A stretch of DNA of 64,000 nt from the NCBI RefSeq assembly GCF_046557915.1, contig NZ_JBHEBG010000001.1, forward strand, positions 1,116,001 through 1,180,000. Reading direction: 5' to 3'. The notes under the pieces were generated by a model. The model searched no databases. It was not told where the DNA came from and worked only from the letters and a program-made list of their open reading frames with translations. Shown here one piece after another: positions 16,544-25,383 of this stretch (its first letter is position 1; each line of letters begins with the position of its first letter). Position numbers and translations under genes: made by a program. The DNA comes from JBHEBG01 sp046557915 (GTDB lineage Bacteria > Bacteroidota > Bacteroidia > Flavobacteriales > Flavobacteriaceae).

Positions 16544-18223
16544 ATGATCAAGTATTTAAAACCCATTATTTGTACCGTATTATGTGCCACTATTTCATGG
16601 GGCTATTCCCAATCCCATGAAAAGAGTTCCACTTACGACGCATTGGTAGAATTATTCGTAGGGTTTCGAGAAGCGCAAAAACCGGCCATCGTTGATGGAC
16701 TGCCAGATTATAGCGAGGCCGGAATGGATAGGAAGCATATCGAAATGAAGAATTACCAGAAACGACTGGCCGATATAGATACCACAGGTTGGTCCAAATC
16801 CTTGCAAGTAGATTACCTTTTGGTATGGGCGGAAATGAATGCTGTGGAGTTTCATCACCGTGTGCTTAAGCCATGGAAACACGATCCTGGGTTCTATTCT
16901 TTCTTTGGAGCGGGAGATGCTGGGGCATCAATGAATCTAGAAGACATCATGCCGGTCTTTTTTGACTTTGAAGGTCCTTTGAACAAAGAACAAAAGGCAC
17001 AATTAAAGACCGGACTTAAAATGGTTCCGGCAATTTTGGAACAGGCAAAGGTAAATCTTACCGAAGGCTCTGGTGACTTGGCAGCTTTCGCCATAAGAAA
17101 TTTTGAGCAAGAGGCAGAGTTCTTCAATGCCATGGGGGAAGATTTTTTAAAAGGCGAAAGAGGTTTGATCAAGCTTGCAAAAAGCGCAGCAACAGCAATA
17201 GAGGAATACCGCCAATGGATCATTGCCAACAAACATAAAATGACCGCTTCTGCCGGATCGGGTAAGGAAAACTATTCTTGGTGGATGCACAACGTACAGT
17301 TATCCCCATGGGGATGGGAAGAAAACAATGCCATTATCCAAAGGGAGTACGACCGAGTTATCACTTTTTTGAAGTTGGAAGAACAAAGAAACCGAAAACT
17401 TCCCCCACTAGAGGTGGCCATGTCGGAAAGAGCCTATAACAAGAGCTTACGAGAGGCATTACATTATGTGGTCAAATTTTTAAAGGAAAATGAAATAATG
17501 ACCATTGATGATTGGGTAAACCCCGCCGATTATTATATGGGTGGACGTGGTTCCGAAGGCGACCTATCTGAATTGAGTGATGAGGTAGGCGAAGAGTTTT
17601 TACCAGAAAATTCCAATGTAGACCTAAAGTACCGTCAACGGGAAATACTGCCCGGTGAAAACCATGAGTATGTTGGCCATATGCTAGATTACCAGAGACA
17701 ACAACGTCTTAATTTGAGTCCCATTCGCAAAATGGGAACACGATACAATATGGGTTCTATGCGCTTGGAAGGTTGGGCCGTATGGATGGAAGAAGGCCTT
17801 ATGCAAGCGGGGGTGCTGGATGAGCGCCCACGTAAAGGAAGGGAAATGGAATATTTGATGAATGCATCCCATATGAGCCTATCCATACCCGATATGAAGA
17901 TGCATGCCAATGAGATTACCCTTGCCGAGGCAAGAAAACTCTGTGCAGAAATAATGCCGCGAGGTTGGACCAAAGAGGATGAGGGTGTGGTTTTCTTCGA
18001 AATGCAATCCAATTTACGAAACCCTGGTGGCTTTCACAGCAATGTGGTTGCTGGTAAAGCTTACTTTATGAAACTGTTTAGGGAAAGGGCGGTACAGTTG
18101 GGCGATGATTTTGTAATCAAAGATTTTATAGATGAATTTCTATCATATGGAATTATTCCAATGCCACTTATTAGATGGCAAATGACAGGCTATAGTGATG
18201 AACTTGATAAGATAAGGGGATGA
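16544..18223 (+). CDS. Exported DUF885 putative metallopeptidase (copy 1)
   Basis: 559 residues with a signal peptide cleaved near residue 23 (ISWGYSQ). DUF885 proteins are mostly helical and carry a gluzincin-like zinc motif; here it is His374-Glu375-Tyr-Val-Gly-His379 (GENHEYVGHMLD). The downstream helix LEGWAVWMEEGLMQAGVLDE carries the EG..W/E motif expected for the third ligand. Closely related domain order is seen in the protein at 26758, with about the same length and the same N-terminal pattern (YDALVELFVGFREAQKPAI against YNDLVSLLNEFRAFREPKM). Members are thought to be peptidases, but few have been tested. A 117-bp gap precedes it, with TTGACA at 16445. Confidence 0.85.
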   Translation: MIKYLKPIICTVLCATISWGYSQSHEKSSTYDALVELFVGFREAQKPAIVDGLPDYSEAGMDRKHIEMKNYQKRLADIDTTGWSKSLQVDYLLVWAEMNAVEFHHRVLKPWKHDPGFYSFFGAGDAGASMNLEDIMPVFFDFEGPLNKEQKAQLKTGLKMVPAILEQAKVNLTEGSGDLAAFAIRNFEQEAEFFNAMGEDFLKGERGLIKLAKSAATAIEEYRQWIIANKHKMTASAGSGKENYSWWMHNVQLSPWGWEENNAIIQREYDRVITFLKLEEQRNRKLPPLEVAMSERAYNKSLREALHYVVKFLKENEIMTIDDWVNPADYYMGGRGSEGDLSELSDEVGEEFLPENSNVDLKYRQREILPGENHEYVGHMLDYQRQQRLNLSPIRKMGTRYNMGSMRLEGWAVWMEEGLMQAGVLDERPRKGREMEYLMNASHMSLSIPDMKMHANEITLAEARKLCAEIMPRGWTKEDEGVVFFEMQSNLRNPGGFHSNVVAGKAYFMKLFRERAVQLGDDFVIKDFIDEFLSYGIIPMPLIRWQMTGYSDELDKIRG

Positions 18224-18267
18224 TGGATTTCTGAGACATAAAAGTTAATTTTTTAAACCGGAAGAAT

Positions 18268-18852
18268 ATGAACGATATAATGATAGATCGCCGAAAACTT
18301 ATCAAGATGGGTCTTGCAGCCGGTGCCTTGGCGATGCTCCCTTTGGGTTGTATCCAAGTGTCGGACGACAAATTGGGACAGTTGCTCAAAACCGTTGGAG
18401 ATTCTGACCTACCGATCGATTGGGAACTGACCGGAAAGTTGACAGATACCGAGTTCAATGCCTTGGCATCTCTATGCAAGTATGTAAACAAGATATGGGA
18501 ACTTACTCCAGATCTTGAGACATACCTAAAGATACTAAGGGTAGACCTAAACCTGAAGACCAGCGAAGAACCCAGTTATCTAACGGAGTACAGAAACGCT
18601 GTGGCATTGATCGATGCAGTGGTGGGCAAGGACGATAAGGAGTGGGCTACCTTGCTCTTTTCAGAATTTGAAGAGACCGATTTTCAAAGTACCCAACTGG
18701 GAAGGGCAAGACGGTTGGTATTCTCCGAGATCATTACCCATTTCGTTCCCATATCAGGAGGGTTCAAGACGTTCGGTTTATGGAATTATAGTGGCTATTT
18801 TGGAGGTTCTTACAATTCTCCCGAGAGCTATAGAAAAATGAAAGCCTTATGA
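18268..18852 (+). CDS. Gluconate 2-dehydrogenase subunit 3-like protein, Tat-exported
   Basis: 194 residues. The N-terminus has a twin-arginine signal (IDRRKLIKMGLAAG at about 6-19) that ends in a lipobox-like LPLGC, so it is probably folded before export and possibly lipid-anchored. The rest resembles the small (gamma) subunit of membrane flavin dehydrogenases such as gluconate dehydrogenase, which escorts the FAD-bearing large subunit through the Tat pathway. It overlaps the GMC oxidoreductase gene by 4 bp (ATGA), fitting two subunits made in step. The third subunit of the known complexes, a multi-haem cytochrome c, is not encoded in this window. Confidence 0.85.
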   Translation: MNDIMIDRRKLIKMGLAAGALAMLPLGCIQVSDDKLGQLLKTVGDSDLPIDWELTGKLTDTEFNALASLCKYVNKIWELTPDLETYLKILRVDLNLKTSEEPSYLTEYRNAVALIDAVVGKDDKEWATLLFSEFEETDFQSTQLGRARRLVFSEIITHFVPISGGFKTFGLWNYSGYFGGSYNSPESYRKMKAL

Positions 18853-20396
18853 AAAAAATTATCATTGTCGGCTCTGGGGTAGCCGGGACAATATTGGCGC
18901 GACAGCTTTTAGCAAGCGGAAATTTTGAAATTACCATGTTTGAGGCCGGACCAAAGTTTAAACCTGGTGATCGCCGTATTTGGCTAGATCATCTTGTAGG
19001 CGCCAATAATTTGTATGAGGATTTCATTGATGATCCGGGTACAGGGCATAAACACATGAGAGTACGCGGTGCAAGGTTGTTTATGAAGGGTGGTACTACC
19101 AATCATTGGGGCGGACTAACTCCCCGTTTTAAGCCTGAAGACTTTGAGCTAAAGTCGCGCACAGGTTTTGGGGCCAATTGGCCCATCAGTTACAAGGACC
19201 TTGCCCCCTATTATACAAAAGCAGAACTCCTTTTAGGAATTACAGGCGATTCTGATAATGACGATCCACCAAGATATGGCGATAAATTTCCGTTCACCGC
19301 ACCGCCCTTTACTCTAGGTGACGGAATGCTTATAGGTATCCTTAACCGTTTAGGTATATCCTACGGACATGCTGCAGTAGCAAGGAATGGTAATAGATGC
19401 ATTACCACAGGAACTTGTGATTATTGTCCTATGAATGCCCGGTATACAGCGCTCTATGATTTGGTACAACTGCAAACTGAATATGGGGATAAACTAACCC
19501 TGAAAACAGAATCGCCGGTGACAAAAATAACTATGGACGGCAAAAAGCGCGCTAGGGGGGTAGAATTTTTAGACCTTAAAACGGGTAATTATGCATCAAT
19601 GGAGGCCGATGCCGTTGTTATTTCCAGTGGCACAATAGAGTCTGCCAAACTTTTGCTGGTCTCTGCCAACAAAGATTGGTCTCATGGTATTGGTAACAAT
19701 TCAGATCATGTTGGACGGCATTTGAACGGCCACCCTGTAATGGGTGCTGAAGGTACCCGTCCAGGAAATCCGGACAAACTCGCTACCGAACTTGGTTTTA
19801 CTTCCTTGCTTAGTCGGCATTTTGATTCACCCGAATATCAACCAAAAGGCAAAATGTGGTTTTCTGCAGGTATTGGCGCCAACACTGCCATTGAAAGGGG
19901 AATCCTTTCAAATATGTCGCGGGCCGATATTGACGCAAGAATGACTTCTGAGATGAACATCTCAGCCGGGGGAGAAATGGAAATGTTCGAAAGTCCCGCA
20001 AACCGGGTCAGTTTGGGAAAGGGCAAAACAAGACATGGCCTTCCCAAGACAAAAGTAGCGTTCGAAATCCAGGAAATTAATGTAAAAACCAGACAAGAAC
20101 ATGTAGATACTTTTATTAAAATATTAAAGGCGGCCGGTTGTAAAGAAGATAGTATTGAAACATATCTTGGAGATCCGGACGGCGCCCACGCATCGGGTAC
20201 TTGTCGCATGAGTAAATCCGATGCTGACGGTGTAGTGGATCCTAACCTGCAGGTTCATGGTACGGATAATCTTTACGTGTGTTCAAATGCTGTTTTTCCC
20301 AGTATCGCCGCAGCCAACCCAACATTAACGGTATCTGCACTCGCGGTAAGATTGGCAGAACATCTCGGAGGAGAAAGATTGAATAGACCGACCTAA
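18849..20396 (+). CDS. GMC-family FAD-dependent oxidoreductase (large subunit)
   Basis: 515 residues without its own signal peptide. It starts at once with the FAD dinucleotide motif IIIVGSGVAGTILARQLL (residues 3-20) and the acidic end of the second strand (MFEAG). The GMC C-terminal region has the active-site His in GAHASGTCRMS and the Asn in AAANPTLT. The segment KGGTTNHWGG near residue 80 is typical of the gluconate/sorbitol/fructose dehydrogenase group. It oxidises an alcohol or sugar-type hydroxyl, presumably in the periplasm, carried there by the small subunit from the overlapping upstream gene. The electron acceptor is unclear because no cytochrome subunit is adjacent. The substrate cannot be read out. 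Confidence 0.93.
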   Translation: MKKIIIVGSGVAGTILARQLLASGNFEITMFEAGPKFKPGDRRIWLDHLVGANNLYEDFIDDPGTGHKHMRVRGARLFMKGGTTNHWGGLTPRFKPEDFELKSRTGFGANWPISYKDLAPYYTKAELLLGITGDSDNDDPPRYGDKFPFTAPPFTLGDGMLIGILNRLGISYGHAAVARNGNRCITTGTCDYCPMNARYTALYDLVQLQTEYGDKLTLKTESPVTKITMDGKKRARGVEFLDLKTGNYASMEADAVVISSGTIESAKLLLVSANKDWSHGIGNNSDHVGRHLNGHPVMGAEGTRPGNPDKLATELGFTSLLSRHFDSPEYQPKGKMWFSAGIGANTAIERGILSNMSRADIDARMTSEMNISAGGEMEMFESPANRVSLGKGKTRHGLPKTKVAFEIQEINVKTRQEHVDTFIKILKAAGCKEDSIETYLGDPDGAHASGTCRMSKSDADGVVDPNLQVHGTDNLYVCSNAVFPSIAAANPTLTVSALAVRLAEHLGGERLNRPT

Positions 20397-20436
20397 TAAG
20401 TATCTAATTATTGACAAGAAATAACAACGGATAAAA

Positions 20437-21087
20437 ATGACAAAATTCAGCTGCATATCGGTGCTCTCACTCTTAATCTTTCTTTCGTGCAAAGAAGTGA
20501 AAAATGAAACAAAGTCAAAAGCTCAAAAAGAAGCGGTTCAAATATCAACCGCTGGTACAACTTATAAGATAGATGCAAAAAACAGTGTAATTACTTGGAA
20601 AGGATTTGCGGTGGTAGACGGTCATAATGGTACCATTAGCATATCGGAAGGTGTTGTAAATTTTGAAAAGGGTCATTTAAAAGCCGGAAACTTCATTATA
20701 GATATGGGTACCATTGCAGTGTTGGATCTAGAAGATGAAGAAGAGAACGGTGATTTAGTTGGGCACCTAAAATCTGAAGATTTTTTTGATGTGGAAAAAT
20801 TTCCGACCAGTGAATTTGTACTAACAGACATTGAGGAAAAGGAAAACAAGACATTTTTAAGAGGCAATTTTACCCTAAAAGGGACTATTAGGAATATTGA
20901 ATTTCCAGTGGTCGTATCTAAACAAGGAAAAGAAGTTACCATGGTAAGCAAGCCTTTTACTATTGACCGAACCGAGTGGGGAATTATTTACGATTCGGGC
21001 AAATTCTTTAAGGATCTAAAGGATGAACTTATCAAAGATGAAATAGAGATTACCATAAATCTTAAAGGTTTTTTAGACGATAAATAA
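20437..21087 (+). CDS. YceI-domain lipoprotein
   Basis: 216 residues with a lipoprotein signal ending LLIFLSC. A YceI/lipocalin-like domain fills residues 45-215: YKIDAKNSVITWKG at the start, then GVVNFEKGHLKAG, SEDFFDVEKFPTSEF and FTIDRTEWGI. YceI proteins are periplasmic beta-barrels that bind isoprenoid or other amphipathic ligands. It begins 40 bp after the GMC gene and ends 6 bp before the first M24 gene, so it belongs to this operon. Its role could be carrying an electron-shuttling quinone or a hydrophobic ligand for the flavin dehydrogenase; that is speculation. Confidence 0.92.
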   Translation: MTKFSCISVLSLLIFLSCKEVKNETKSKAQKEAVQISTAGTTYKIDAKNSVITWKGFAVVDGHNGTISISEGVVNFEKGHLKAGNFIIDMGTIAVLDLEDEEENGDLVGHLKSEDFFDVEKFPTSEFVLTDIEEKENKTFLRGNFTLKGTIRNIEFPVVVSKQGKEVTMVSKPFTIDRTEWGIIYDSGKFFKDLKDELIKDEIEITINLKGFLDDK

Positions 21088-21093
21088 TAGTTT

Positions 21094-22494
21094 ATGATAC
21101 ATAAAATAATACTTGTTGCAACTATACTACTACTCTGTACGGGTTTCGTACGGGCACAAACAGATGAATATACTCCAGACCCTGAGACAATCCTTCAACT
21201 TATTAGAAATGATAAGTTAGAACTAGTGGTGCCAGGTGCCATGCGAGACAATAAGGTTGATATGTGGATACATGCGGCACGCGCCGGAAATCCGGATCCT
21301 TTGGAATACGAATTCGGTAAGATTGACGGATTCCTAATTTTCACGGACAGGGGTGATCGTATAGAACGAGCCATGTTCGGAGGTGTTTTTACCGGTAGTG
21401 GCGGTGTTGAAGATATAGATGTATGGGGCTCTGTAGAGGTCGCTAGGGCAATTGGCGGATATGACTATGGCAAGACGGATTTTTCGGTTTTTGATGAAAT
21501 TAGAAAGTTTGTAGAGGAACGCGATCCAAAAAAAATTGCGGTCAATTACTCGGACTGGCTGGCAATATCGGATGGAATCTCACATACGCAATATCAGAAG
21601 TTGATCAAAATACTGGGAGAGAAGTACGCTTCCCGGATCATATCGGCAGAAAATGTGATTACCGATTTTCGCTCCCGTAGAATTCTCAGAGAGGTAACGG
21701 TGCAAACCAATACCTTGGAAATTGCCCGTCAGAATGCCCTTAAGAACTTGGCTAGGATCGTACCGGGAAAAACAACCATTCACGAATGCAATTGCGACGG
21801 TCGGGTATTGTATTCGGCCTCCGCACCCCAGCCAGAGACACCGAGGGCCACGGGCTGGATACGCAATCCGGACTATGTGCTCCAACCCGGCGATTTTATT
21901 TCCTTCAGTGGTAATGCCACTTGGATGGATTTTGGTTTTTCATCCTTCGGTGTAGATACAAAGCAGCATGCCTACCTACTAAGGGAAGGTGAAACGGAAG
22001 TACCCAAGAGTCTTCAATATGCTTGGAATCAAACTAAAAAAGCACAGGGAATTATGCGAAGACATGTCAAAGTAGGCATGACCGCAGGTGAATCTCTCCA
22101 AGCCATCATCACAGCAATGGAAAAAGAAAACTTTATTTATACACCCTTTACAGACGATTCGGCAGAAGATTACAAGATGATACAACGGATGTTGAGAGGT
22201 AAAGAAAAATCTGGATTTTATGTGGATTTTCATGCTATGGGTAACAATGGTGGGGATCTGGTAACCGTGGGACCGTCCATTGCACCTTTTAGAAGGGATA
22301 GAGACCATTTGGTCATGAAAGAGAATCACATTTTTGCCTTTGAATATGCAGTGCATACAAATATTCCGGAACGACCAGGTTTCCCAATGACCATAAATTT
22401 TTCGAACCCGCAGGCCGTTACCAGCCTTGGCGTGGAGTGGATTCAACCAGCTAACGAGCGTATATATTTAGTTAAGGGAAGTGCCCAAAATTAA
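21094..22494 (+). CDS. Exported M24-fold protein 1 (creatinase/prolidase-like), altered metal site
   Basis: 466 residues with a signal peptide cleaved near residue 22 (VRAQ). Domain order is an N-terminal creatinase/prolidase-like domain (about 30-200, with GAMRDNKVDMWIH at 48-60 and TDRGDRIERA at 84-93) and the pita-bread M24 domain (about 205-460). Likely metal ligands Asp279, Asp288, His380 and Glu417 are visible. The segment around the two Asp is rearranged relative to the fourth paralogue (25384), and the final Glu is replaced by Ser437 (NFSNPQAVT). M24 proteins include Xaa-Pro peptidases, creatinase, ectoine hydrolase and the DMSP lyase DddP, so peptidase activity should not be assumed. 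First of four consecutive paralogues. Confidence 0.9.
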   Translation: MIHKIILVATILLLCTGFVRAQTDEYTPDPETILQLIRNDKLELVVPGAMRDNKVDMWIHAARAGNPDPLEYEFGKIDGFLIFTDRGDRIERAMFGGVFTGSGGVEDIDVWGSVEVARAIGGYDYGKTDFSVFDEIRKFVEERDPKKIAVNYSDWLAISDGISHTQYQKLIKILGEKYASRIISAENVITDFRSRRILREVTVQTNTLEIARQNALKNLARIVPGKTTIHECNCDGRVLYSASAPQPETPRATGWIRNPDYVLQPGDFISFSGNATWMDFGFSSFGVDTKQHAYLLREGETEVPKSLQYAWNQTKKAQGIMRRHVKVGMTAGESLQAIITAMEKENFIYTPFTDDSAEDYKMIQRMLRGKEKSGFYVDFHAMGNNGGDLVTVGPSIAPFRRDRDHLVMKENHIFAFEYAVHTNIPERPGFPMTINFSNPQAVTSLGVEWIQPANERIYLVKGSAQN

Positions 22495-22517
22495 GGGAAA
22501 TCCTATCGTATGTAGTG

Positions 22518-24017
22518 ATGAATATAAAGCAAACAATCATGAAAAAACGAAATCCAATATTTAAGATACTCCTATGTGTTTTCATAGCAGGATCTAGCAT
22601 GGAAATCGCATCCCAAACTACTTCTGTATTGCCTACACAACAGGAGTTGGAGAAGTTAAGCGAGGATGAATGGAAAAATCAGATCAGGCGAGAGAAATTC
22701 GATATTGTTCTGCCCAAAATTATGCGAGAGCAAAAAGTGGATATGTGGATCCATATTATGCGAGATGCCATCGAAGATCCTTTTGGAGAACATGATTTGG
22801 GTTCTGCTTCGGGCGTTTTTGTTTTTACCGACCGGGGAGGAGATAGGATCGAAAGGGCCATCGTAGGTCGCAGATGGGGAGATTCTCAGCGAGGATGGAG
22901 CAGCAAGGCCAACAACAACTTGGAGCGGTCGGGTGCGTTTGATATTATCGGAGATCCAGTGTTTGTGGTAGAACCCATTGCCGAACCTACTACGGAATAT
23001 GACTTGCGATTTAAAGGAATCAAAGAATTTGTTGAAGCAAGGGATCCCAAGGTAATTGCAGTGAATTACATGGAAAAACTTGGGCCATGGGGAACTTCCC
23101 AAGAAGTGTATGACGGTATCTCATTGACGGATTACCGCCTTTTGGTCAAAGCGTTGGGAGCGAAGTATGCAGATAGGATCGTTTCTTCCGAATACCTGAT
23201 GATGAACTATCAGATAACCCCTGTCCCCAGCGAGGTTAAACTGCTAAAAAAAATGCGGCAGGACGAGCTAAAGATAGTCGAGAAAATTTTTGATGGGATA
23301 AAACCTGGAATTACTCCAATAGGGGAATTTGGCCAGGTAGGAAACATAGAATCGTACGAAGCTTATGTAGTAGCTTTTAGAAGGATGAGCACGGGCCTAT
23401 CCCAAAGGGGAAGAAGTGCAGGTTGGGAAAATGAGGTGGTCAGAAAGGGCGATATTATAGCTGCCACTACACAGGGCATGTTTGCGTATGTACTTCGTGA
23501 TGGGGAAGAAGAGCCTCCTGCCGAAATAAAAAAGTTATGGAATACCTACTTGCAAATAGAGAAGATTTTTGCCGAGACCATTAGGGTAGGAAGAACACCA
23601 AGGGAAATAGTGAAAGATTATTCGGAAAGACTCAAGAAGATAGATGTCTTGGTAGAAGATTATCAGTTGCACATGTTCAGCCCCAAGAATGATTTTCCGG
23701 CATATTCCAAAAAATATGATCCTACAAAGACCATCATCTCCGTTGATCATCATGGCAAGGGCATGGGAGCATCGGGCCAAAAGCACGATATCTATCTCGG
23801 CCCAAGAATAGGGTCCTACGGCCCCGATTGGGTGCTAGATATCCCCTTACCGGAGAATCATCATTTTGTACTGGAATACTTCTTCTATATGCCTTCGCCA
23901 GGACCGGCAGGGAAAGATCAGTACCTATTATTCTGGAACCATGAGCAGGCAATAGCAACCAAAGAAGGGGTAGAATATTTATCACCACCTCAGAAAGAGC
24001 TGATTTTAATTAGATGA
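22518..24017 (+). CDS. Exported M24-fold protein 2, both Asp metal ligands missing
   Basis: About 499 residues. The start may be 22518 or the ATG at 22539; both precede a signal peptide (FKILLCVFIAGSSMEIASQ). The N-terminal domain keeps the paralogue signature (KFDIVLPKIMREQKVDMWIH). In the M24 domain the segment that normally holds the two Asp ligands is about ten residues shorter and reads GDIIAATTQGMFAYVLRDGE, so both Asp are absent. A His-rich VDHHGKGMG and Glu residues in FVLEYFF and WNHEQAIAT remain. The protein is therefore unlikely to have a normal dinuclear centre; like creatinase it could work without metal, or it may have a binding role. It is intact, with no frameshift. Confidence 0.88.
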   Translation: MNIKQTIMKKRNPIFKILLCVFIAGSSMEIASQTTSVLPTQQELEKLSEDEWKNQIRREKFDIVLPKIMREQKVDMWIHIMRDAIEDPFGEHDLGSASGVFVFTDRGGDRIERAIVGRRWGDSQRGWSSKANNNLERSGAFDIIGDPVFVVEPIAEPTTEYDLRFKGIKEFVEARDPKVIAVNYMEKLGPWGTSQEVYDGISLTDYRLLVKALGAKYADRIVSSEYLMMNYQITPVPSEVKLLKKMRQDELKIVEKIFDGIKPGITPIGEFGQVGNIESYEAYVVAFRRMSTGLSQRGRSAGWENEVVRKGDIIAATTQGMFAYVLRDGEEEPPAEIKKLWNTYLQIEKIFAETIRVGRTPREIVKDYSERLKKIDVLVEDYQLHMFSPKNDFPAYSKKYDPTKTIISVDHHGKGMGASGQKHDIYLGPRIGSYGPDWVLDIPLPENHHFVLEYFFYMPSPGPAGKDQYLLFWNHEQAIATKEGVEYLSPPQKELILIR

Positions 24018-24024
24018 TGCAGGG

Positions 24025-25362
24025 ATGAAAAAAGAACAAACTAGAATGAAAAAAATCACCATTTTTTTAGTGCTGGTCATAACAACAGCTTCTACATACT
24101 CCCAAAGAGGTTCTTTTGAACCCATGGGCGATATCGAAAATATTCTACCTGTTTGGGAACAGGCGAAAATTATGGAAAAGCAGTTACGCATCCGGCAAAG
24201 AACTGTTGTTCCGCAAATTATGGAACGAGAGAATGTAGATATGTGGTTGGTGTCCTGGGATGAATATGTACTCTACGTTTCGTTGGCCAAAGGGAATGAA
24301 GAGGGGCTGGTTTCCAACCGTGCGGAAGCACTCATTTTTTATGATAAAGACGGGGAAGGACAAATAAAAATGATAGAAGCTGAAGCAGAACAGATCAGCA
24401 GTATTGTATCAAAACTGAACCCTTCAAAAATTGCAATCAGTGAAGAAATGAAAGAGGAACTAGGTGCGGCATTAAAAAAATATAGTTCGCGTTTTGTATC
24501 GTCAGAAGCGCTCCGAACATCATTTTTGCAGATAAGGAGTGATGAAGAAATGAGCCTTTTCCAATACGTGGCAAGAGTAGCACATAGCGTAATAAAAGAA
24601 GTTTTTTCAAATAAGGTCATCATTCCTGATGTGACCACTACCGATGAAGTAAACTGGTGGATACGTCAGCGATATAGGGATTTGGGTTTGCTTACCAGTG
24701 ATCATCCAACAATCAATGTCCAGCGCAGCAAATTAGAACGTCCAAAATATACCGAAAACGATGAACATTTCAGAATCGATATACCCCCTAGAAATGGGTA
24801 CAATACCATAATACGAAGAGGAGATATCATCTCTTGCGATACCGGCATTGATTATTTGGGATTGGGAACAGATACCCAACAGAATGCCTATGTGCTGAAA
24901 AAAGGAGAAACAAATGCACCGGAGGGACTTAGAAGGGCATTTAAGAATACAAACAGGCTTCAGGAAATATTTGCCGATGAATTTGTGAATGGTAGACCCT
25001 CAAATGATATTGTAAATGCTGCCATAAAAAAGGCCAAAGCCGAGGGGCTTAGACCTGAAATTTATAGCCATCCCATCCCTCATTTTTTAATGCGCTATTC
25101 GCTCAACGGCGGATTTTTTAGCGGTACCCGTTATTTTGCCGGCCCGGAAATGGGCGGTGAGGGCGGTGAAGAACTAGAACCCGGCGGAGGTGGCCCCGTG
25201 TACAACAATACGGTATATGCCATGGAATTGGATGCGGAAACCGCTGTTCCGGAATGGGGTGGGCAGGATGTGCGATTGGTGTTAGAGCAGACCATAGCGT
25301 TTACTGGCGATAAAGTAGTGTTTTTAGGAGGCAGACAGACCAATTTTTATTTGATAAAATAA
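24025..25362 (+). CDS. Exported M24-fold protein 3 (prolidase/creatinase-like)
   Basis: 445 residues. The start could also be the ATG at 24046, immediately before the signal sequence KKITIFLVLVITTASTYSQ. This is the most divergent of the four paralogues in the N-terminal domain (VVPQIMERENVDMWLVSWDE). The metal centre appears complete: Asp272 and Asp283 in CDTGIDYLGLGTD (11 apart, as usual), a His in YSHPIPHF (349 or 353), Glu401 in AMELD and Glu421 in LVLEQTIAFTG. A Gly/Glu-rich loop (GEGGEELEPGGGG, about 378-390) is inserted before the first Glu ligand. It lies 7 bp after the preceding M24 gene. A hydrolase of an Xaa-Pro-like or similar small substrate is most likely. Confidence 0.9.
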   Translation: MKKEQTRMKKITIFLVLVITTASTYSQRGSFEPMGDIENILPVWEQAKIMEKQLRIRQRTVVPQIMERENVDMWLVSWDEYVLYVSLAKGNEEGLVSNRAEALIFYDKDGEGQIKMIEAEAEQISSIVSKLNPSKIAISEEMKEELGAALKKYSSRFVSSEALRTSFLQIRSDEEMSLFQYVARVAHSVIKEVFSNKVIIPDVTTTDEVNWWIRQRYRDLGLLTSDHPTINVQRSKLERPKYTENDEHFRIDIPPRNGYNTIIRRGDIISCDTGIDYLGLGTDTQQNAYVLKKGETNAPEGLRRAFKNTNRLQEIFADEFVNGRPSNDIVNAAIKKAKAEGLRPEIYSHPIPHFLMRYSLNGGFFSGTRYFAGPEMGGEGGEELEPGGGGPVYNNTVYAMELDAETAVPEWGGQDVRLVLEQTIAFTGDKVVFLGGRQTNFYLIK

Positions 25363-25383
25363 ATAACTTAAAAGTAGAACAGG

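Noticed and set aside
21979..22446. 155-codon minus-strand open frame opposite M24 gene 1
   Set aside because: Its Cys/His-rich, family-less text is the antisense of a clear M24 domain; no start context or neighbours on that strand.
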